Assembly: GCA_937801655.1 (NCBI GenBank)
Contig: CALMWC010000010.1
Location: 111,136 to 175,135 of the forward strand
DNA from: an uncultured Gammaproteobacteria bacterium
GTDB lineage: Bacteria; Pseudomonadota; Gammaproteobacteria; Steroidobacterales; UBA11654
DNA: 64,000 nt
Direction: 5' to 3'
The notes below the pieces were generated by a model. It made no database searches, was not told the origin of the DNA, and was given only the letters and a program-made list of their open reading frames with translations. How positions within the stretch are numbered: position 1 is the first letter of the stretch; every line of letters begins with the position of its first letter. The translations under genes were made by a program, and so were the position numbers. This document shows, piece by piece, positions 59,371 to 64,000 of the stretch.

Positions 59371-59447
59371 TGGTGGGCCCGGGAGGACTCGAACCTCCGA
59401 CCAATGGATTATGAGTCCACTGCTCTAACCAACTGAGCTACAGGCCC
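59371..59447 (-). tRNA. tRNA with CAU anticodon (likely tRNA-Ile2, alternatively Met)
   Basis: 77 bases including an encoded CCA. Cloverleaf elements read on the - strand: acceptor GGGCCTG / CGGGCCC, D-arm with AGCTCAGTTGGTTAGAGC, anticodon stem-loop GTGGA CTCATAA TCCAT with CAT at the centre, and T-arm GGAGG TTCGAGT CCTCC. The GGGCC acceptor with CAU anticodon resembles the lysidine-modified Ile2 tRNA found beside rpoD in pseudomonads rather than the initiator; elongator Met is not excluded. Confidence 0.92.
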
Positions 59448-59462
59448 TGGAATAGCTTAGGA

Positions 59463-61493
59463 TTAGCTATCACCCATAAAACTTTTAAGTTTCTCACTTC
59501 TTGAAGGATGTCTTAGTTTTCTTAATGCTTTAGCTTCAATTTGACGAATTCTTTCACGAGTCACATCAAACTGCTTACCAACTTCTTCGAGTGTATGATC
59601 AGTATTCATATGAATACCAAATCTCATTCTCAAAACTTTTGCTTCTCTTGGCGTTAGACTTTCAAGAATACTGATAGTGCTCTCTTTGAGACCAGTCTTA
59701 GTTGCAGCACCATCGGGTTGATCGATTGTAGTGTCTTCAATAAAATCACCCAAATATGAATCATCATCATCGCCTATAGGCGTTTCCATAGAAATTGGTT
59801 CTCTTGATATTTTGAGAACTTTTCTGATTCTGGATATAGGCATTTCCATTGCTTCTGATAGCTCTTCAACACTGGGTTCTCTGCCTTTTTCTTGGATCAT
59901 TTGTCTAGAGATTCTATTAAGCTTATTGATTGTTTCAATCATATGCACTGGAATTCTAATGGTTCTAGCTTGATCAGCTATGGATCTTGTTATTGCTTGC
60001 CTGATCCACCAAGTTGCATAAGTTGAGAATTTATAGCCTCTTCTGTATTCAAATTTATCCACTGCTTTCATTAATCCAATATTTCCCTCTTGAATTAGAT
60101 CTAGGAACTGTAAGCCTCTATTGGTATATTTTTTTGCTATAGATATTACTAACCTTAAGTTAGCTTCAACCATTTCTTTTTTAGCACGATCAGCTTGTAT
60201 TCTTCCCATATTAAGCTGTCTATTAATGCCTTTAATCCCTTGAATACTTAAATAAGAGGATCTTTCTAATCGTGCTAATCTCTTTTGATTAGCAACTATT
60301 TTGGATTTATTTTTATTTAAAATAGAGGAGTATTTTCTTTTTGCGCGAATGTATTTATCGATCCAATTTAGTTTTGATTCACTACCTATAAAAGTCTTTC
60401 TAAACTCTGCCATTGGAACTCCAGCAGTTTCAACTACCATTTGCCTAATTTCTTTTTCATATCTTTTTATTTCAGCCATATAGGCAAGTATAATTTTTTG
60501 CAAGATATCAAATAACTTAGGAGCTATCTTAGTACCCATTAGAGTATCTTCAATAGCTTTATTGAGCTTTATGATTTCTGCTTCATTTGCATTTTCATCC
60601 AAAAGAGTTTTCATTTTATTTGTTTGTCGAATTAATTTATTGATGCATCTCTTGATTGCCTTAACATCGACTTCTTTAGGCGGTTCATCACTATCAGTAT
60701 TGATTTGAATTATTTCGTCATTTTCAAATGCAAAGTCTGAGAAAATTTCCAAATACTTTGAATCATCTTTATCAACCACTTCCTTAATTTCTTGTGTGAG
60801 AGTGATATATCTTTCTTCAATAAACATTAGTACAGGTAAAAATTGAGAAAGCGTACTTTGTATTTTCTTGTTTCCTTCTTCAATTTTCTTTGCGATAACT
60901 ATCTCGCCTTCTCTATCCAATAGTTCAATGGTTCCCATCTCTCTCATATACATCCTGACAGGATCTGTCGTTTTACCTATTTCATTCTCTATAGGATTTG
61001 TATTTTCTTGTGTATCAACTGATTGCTCTAGTTGTTGGGTGGTAGGCGCCCCTTCTTGGACAATGATTCCAAGTTCAGTAATCATTTCTACTATTTCTTC
61101 TAAACGATCTGCCTCTATGATTCCTTCAGGTAAATTTTCATTCAATTCAGCATAAGTTAGAAACCCCTCATGCTTACCTTTTTCTAGAAGTAGTTGAAAT
61201 GGTGTTTTCTCCTTATTAGACGATTCTATTTCTTCGCCTTTATCCCCACCAAATACTGATTCAATCTCTTCATCATCAATTAATTCTTCAACTTCATCTG
61301 ATTGACTTTTCTGGACAGGAACTACTTTTTTAGCCTTTTTAGCAGCAACTAGCTTTTTTAGGGCAACTCTTTTTTAGCGAGCAACTACTTTTTTAGCTTT
61401 TTTAGGAGCAACTACTTTTTTAGCTTTTTTAGGAGCAACTACTTTTTTAGCTTTTTTAGGAGCAACTACTTTTTTTGATTCTTTTTTTGCCAT
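59463..61493 (-). CDS. rpoD: RNA polymerase sigma-70 factor with repeat-rich N-terminal extension and an in-frame stop
   Basis: Primary sigma factor. All regions are present: region 1.1 ([19 protein letters not shown]), the non-conserved insert, region 1.2/2 ([46 protein letters not shown]), region 3 and region 4.2 HTH ([20 protein letters not shown]). A start at 61145 (TTG, 560 residues) would cut region 1.1, so the start must be upstream. The same frame runs to an ATG at 61493 through a Lys/Ala/Val repeat (units of VVAPKKAKK) but meets TAA at codon 40 (61374-61376). Without it the protein is about 676 residues. The stop lies in the repeat and is probably a sequence error. Confidence 0.9.
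61321..61469 (-). repeat. 27-base tandem repeat in the 5' end of rpoD
   Basis: Three exact copies (61389-61469 on the - strand) encode VVAPKKAKK, followed by degenerate copies with small length changes down to 61321. The first degenerate copy carries the TAA stop, consistent with slippage in the organism or in sequencing/assembly. Confidence 0.88.
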
Positions 61494-61571
61494 AGCTTTA
61501 TTTTTTTTGTATAACACTAAATATCTTATAAAAATGGTGGATCATTATATATCTATTTGTTTCCTAATAGT

Positions 61572-63329
61572 TTATTTAATTTTAATATTTGCAGATAACT
61601 CAATAAACCGATTTTTCTCTAATTCTGTTAGATTGTTTTGACTAGCCTTCTTCATAAGGCTTTTCATTTCAGTTTTATTACTTAGGATATATAACCTACT
61701 AAGAATGTCTTTAAATTCATTTTTTATTTCAGATTCTCGTATTATCAATGTCTCTAGACTGAGATTTTGTAAGTGTTGTTGAATCTTTTTATCCTGGAAA
61801 TGTTCAAGTATTGTTGCAAGCTTGGTCGAATCTTTATCTTGAGTTAAGTTTATTATTTTCTTTAAAATATCGATTCCTTTTTCATCAATATGGTTCAGAC
61901 GATCCTCTACTACTATATCTTTTAATATGTTTGGATAATGAAGGAGAATACTAATTGCTTGCTTTATAAGGCTTGGCCTTGACTCCAGTTTCTTATTTTC
62001 TGATTTACCCCTAAAAGATCTTGTTGCATTTTGTCTGTTCTGATTGGCATCTTCATAAAATCTTTTGACTTGATTTTCACTTAATTTGTATTCACTGCTA
62101 AAATTCTCAATTAATAGATCTTTGTATATGCCTTCTTTAACCTTGTTTAAAAGTGACATGCCGTCTTCTATGGCATTAGCTTTTCCCTTGACTGTCTCTG
62201 TGTTGTATTTATCCCTCATAACTTCGATTAAGAATTGATCCAGGCTATAGGCATTATTTAAAGCATTATCAAAAGCATCAGATCCATCAGTTTTTATCAT
62301 ATCATCAGGGTCTTGGCCTTTCTTTAGGATAAGAAAATTTACTTCTTTATTTGTTTTTACTAATGGTAAGCTCAATTCCATCGCTTTCAATGCAGCTTTA
62401 TAACCTGCTTTATCTCCATCAAAGCAGAAAGTAATTTCATCAATAGTTCTAAACATTTTCCTGATGTGGTATTCAGTTGTAGCTGTACCTAATGTGGCTA
62501 GTGCAGTATTAAAGCCATATTTCTGAAGTGCGATTACATCCGTATAACCTTCCACAATAATGGCTGATTTTGTTTTGCCAATTCCCTCTTTTGACTCAAA
62601 AAGACCATAGAGTAATTCACCTTTTTTAAATAAAACTGTTTCTGGTGAGTTGAGATACTTTGGTTCATCATTACCAATGATTCTGCCTCCAAAGCCTAGA
62701 ACGTCTCCTCGATTGTCTTTTATTGGAAACATAATCCTATTTCTGAATCGATCATAAAATCCACCATCATCTTTTTTTATAATCAATCCTGAATCTAAGA
62801 GTCTTTGTTTATTTTTCTCTGAGGAACCAAATTTATCTAGAATATCACTCCAAGAATTATTAGAAAATCCCAATGAAAAGTGTTTAGCATTTTTACCATC
62901 AATGCCCCTATCTTTAAGGTAATTAATGGCTTCTTTTGATTGACTAAGATTAGAGGTGTAGTGAATTGAAACTTCTGAGAGCAATTCTTTCAAGCTATTA
63001 TTTCTCTTATTCTTTATTTTGTCTTCTTTTGTTTTAGGTACATCAACACCAACTGTTTTCGCTAACTCTTCTATAGCTTCAATAAAAGTTAGGCGTTCAT
63101 ATTCCATTAAAAAACCAAGCGCTGTTCCATGAGCACCACAACCAAAACAATGATAAAAGCCTTTCTCTGGACTGACAGTAAAAGACGGTGTTTTTTCCCC
63201 ATGAAAAGGACAATTAGCTTTGTATTCTTTCCCTGCCTTCTTGATATCAATTCGATTGCCAATAATTTCACCAATATCAACTCTTTGGACGAGGTCATCA
63301 ATAAAATCTTGTGGAATACGATCTGACAT
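61572..63329 (-). CDS. dnaG: DNA primase
   Basis: Synthesises RNA primers at the fork. 585 residues: CHC2 zinc-binding domain (CPFHGEKTPSFTVS, YHCFGCGAHG, residues about 39-66), RNA-polymerase domain with TOPRIM (IVEGYTDVIALQKYG near 256, catalytic DGD in FCFDGDKAGYKAALKA), and a C-terminal helicase-binding domain of low conservation. Middle gene of the rpsU-dnaG-rpoD operon; yqeY lies between it and rpsU. Confidence 0.96.
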   Translation of the reverse strand: MSDRIPQDFIDDLVQRVDIGEIIGNRIDIKKAGKEYKANCPFHGEKTPSFTVSPEKGFYHCFGCGAHGTALGFLMEYERLTFIEAIEELAKTVGVDVPKTKEDKIKNKRNNSLKELLSEVSIHYTSNLSQSKEAINYLKDRGIDGKNAKHFSLGFSNNSWSDILDKFGSSEKNKQRLLDSGLIIKKDDGGFYDRFRNRIMFPIKDNRGDVLGFGGRIIGNDEPKYLNSPETVLFKKGELLYGLFESKEGIGKTKSAIIVEGYTDVIALQKYGFNTALATLGTATTEYHIRKMFRTIDEITFCFDGDKAGYKAALKAMELSLPLVKTNKEVNFLILKKGQDPDDMIKTDGSDAFDNALNNAYSLDQFLIEVMRDKYNTETVKGKANAIEDGMSLLNKVKEGIYKDLLIENFSSEYKLSENQVKRFYEDANQNRQNATRSFRGKSENKKLESRPSLIKQAISILLHYPNILKDIVVEDRLNHIDEKGIDILKKIINLTQDKDSTKLATILEHFQDKKIQQHLQNLSLETLIIRESEIKNEFKDILSRLYILSNKTEMKSLMKKASQNNLTELEKNRFIELSANIKIK

Positions 63330-63433
63330 AGGGTTAGTTATTTAACTTAGTATTACTCATAAAGGCTAATGAATTAGTCTATTGAGAAAAGTATAAAAAG
63401 TAAAAAATTAGTTAAATTGATTCTATGAATAGT

Positions 63434-63877
63434 TTATGAAAGCTTTTCTCTAACAGTGTTGCTAGCTATTTTCATATCAATTTTGCCGGCTGCTTTTTCT
63501 TTTAATTGAGACATAACTTGACCCATATCTTTAACTGAAGTGGCTCCTATTGAATTAATTATCTCTTCAATAATCTGAATAGTTTCTTCCTGATTTAATT
63601 TTTCAGGTAGATATTTTTTAAGTATTTCAGCTTCCTCAGACTCCTTTTCAAAAAGATCTTGTCGATTGGCTTCTTTGAATTGGGTTGCTGCTTCATCTCT
63701 TTGTTGTACTTGTTTTTGTATGATGAGTATTACCTCATCTTCTGAGACATCTTTTCTGGTATCAATTTCTTTTTGTTGCACAGCTGCAACTAACATTCTG
63801 AGTGTGCTTACTTTTAAGCGATCACCTGCACGAAGTGATGCTTTAATATCTTCTTTAATTTGATCGATTAAAGGCAA
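63434..63877 (-). CDS. GatB/YqeY domain protein
   Basis: 147 residues of the YqeY family: LIDQIKEDIKASLRAGDRLKVSTLRML near the start (given as IKASLRAGDRLKVSTLRML), LEKYLPEKLN-like motif and VMSQLKEKAAGKIDMK at the end, matching the tRNA-binding tail domain of GatB. Free-standing copies are conserved between rpsU and dnaG in many bacteria; role not settled. Confidence 0.93.
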   Translation of the reverse strand: MPLIDQIKEDIKASLRAGDRLKVSTLRMLVAAVQQKEIDTRKDVSEDEVILIIQKQVQQRDEAATQFKEANRQDLFEKESEEAEILKKYLPEKLNQEETIQIIEEIINSIGATSVKDMGQVMSQLKEKAAGKIDMKIASNTVREKLS

Positions 63878-63884
63878 GGTCTAT

Positions 63885-64000
63885 TTAGTAAAGTCTTTTT
63901 GAGCGATTTTGCTCTCTAGAGATTCTTTTTTTCTCGCGTTTAGCTGCAGCAGCTTTTTTTCTTTTTCTTTCTTGCGTGGGCTTTTCATAGAATTCTCTTT
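63885..64000 (-). CDS. rpsU: 30S ribosomal protein S21, C-terminal fragment (cut by window edge)
   Basis: Reading inward from the right edge gives [37 protein letters not shown] and TAA at 63885-63887. This is the C-terminal half of bS21 and agrees with the gene order ahead of yqeY-dnaG-rpoD. The start lies beyond the window. Confidence 0.93.
   Translation of the reverse strand, partial: REFYEKPTQERKRKKAAAAKREKKRISREQNRSKRLY

Noticed and set aside
59452..59470. Terminator between rpoD and the tRNA
   Set aside because: ATAGCT...AGCTAT forms only a 6-base stem without a T tract and overlaps the rpoD stop.
1..64000. CRISPR arrays, prophage, insertion sequences or rRNA genes
   Set aside because: No regularly spaced direct repeats, integrase, transposase, phage structural genes or rRNA-like segments were recognised; the only tandem repeat is within rpoD.

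Overview
The window comes from an AT-rich, compact genome of a gammaproteobacterium, most likely a streamlined marine (SAR86-like or similar pelagic) lineage. The gammaproteobacterial signature is in the synteny: miaB-ybeZ-ybeY-corC-lnt, leuS-lptE, yhdP-nitrilase-tldD-pmbA, zapA-6S-fcl with ygfB-pepP, and rpsU-yqeY-dnaG-rpoD. Gene spacing is tight, with many 4-base overlaps. Most of the window looks about one-third GC by eye. The exact lineage cannot be fixed without a database comparison.

Layout. 0-1.2 kb: end of an RND efflux operon (lipoprotein adaptor plus the start of its pump). 1.4-5.8 kb: trpS, uvrA and ssb. 5.8-14.5 kb: one long + strand operon for tRNA/rRNA maturation and envelope biogenesis (miaB, ybeZ, ybeY, corC, lnt, leuS, lptE) ending in tdk. 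14.4-17.2 kb: nupC, a 2OG-Fe(II) oxygenase and a lone hisI on the - strand. 17.2-28.4 kb: cysS, sufE, yidD, a Trm112-like gene, holA, rsfS, rlmH, a strongly shortened yhdP, a nitrilase, tldD, pmbA, and an AztD-like beta-propeller with a small His-rich exported partner; purE lies inside on the other strand. 28.4-36.7 kb: purC, rpe, rplM-rpsI, an aldo-keto reductase, rpiA, 5-FCL, a 6S RNA candidate, zapA, a coiled-coil gene, ygfB, pepP and a PfkB kinase. 36.7-41.8 kb: a second RND operon with its own TetR regulator and palindromic operator candidates.

41.8-57 kb is the accessory part and the most interesting. A - strand block encodes a BCCT transporter, a dimethylglycine-dehydrogenase-like FAD/GcvT fusion, an MttB-family methyltransferase, its cognate-type corrinoid protein and a MetF-like protein. 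Together these suggest import of a quaternary amine (glycine betaine is the best guess), corrinoid-dependent removal of the first methyl to tetrahydrofolate, oxidation of CH3-THF by MetF, and oxidative removal of further methyls. Glycine and CH2-THF could then pass via serine to pyruvate through L-serine dehydratase (sdaA, 55.3 kb). Next to it are a TonB-dependent receptor, a TPR-sulfotransferase and malonyl-CoA decarboxylase. The three central genes look more GC-rich than their surroundings, so the block may have been acquired.

58-64 kb: an MHS-family transporter, a CAU-anticodon tRNA and the macromolecular synthesis operon (rpsU, yqeY, dnaG, rpoD). Reading frames are broken in metF, the BCCT gene and the TonB receptor, and rpoD carries an in-frame stop inside a tandem-repeat N-terminal extension. 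Because rpoD is essential, at least some of these breaks are probably sequence errors rather than true pseudogenes. No CRISPR array, prophage, transposase or rRNA gene was seen, and no stretch over 300 bases lacks a gene or a gene-derived explanation.
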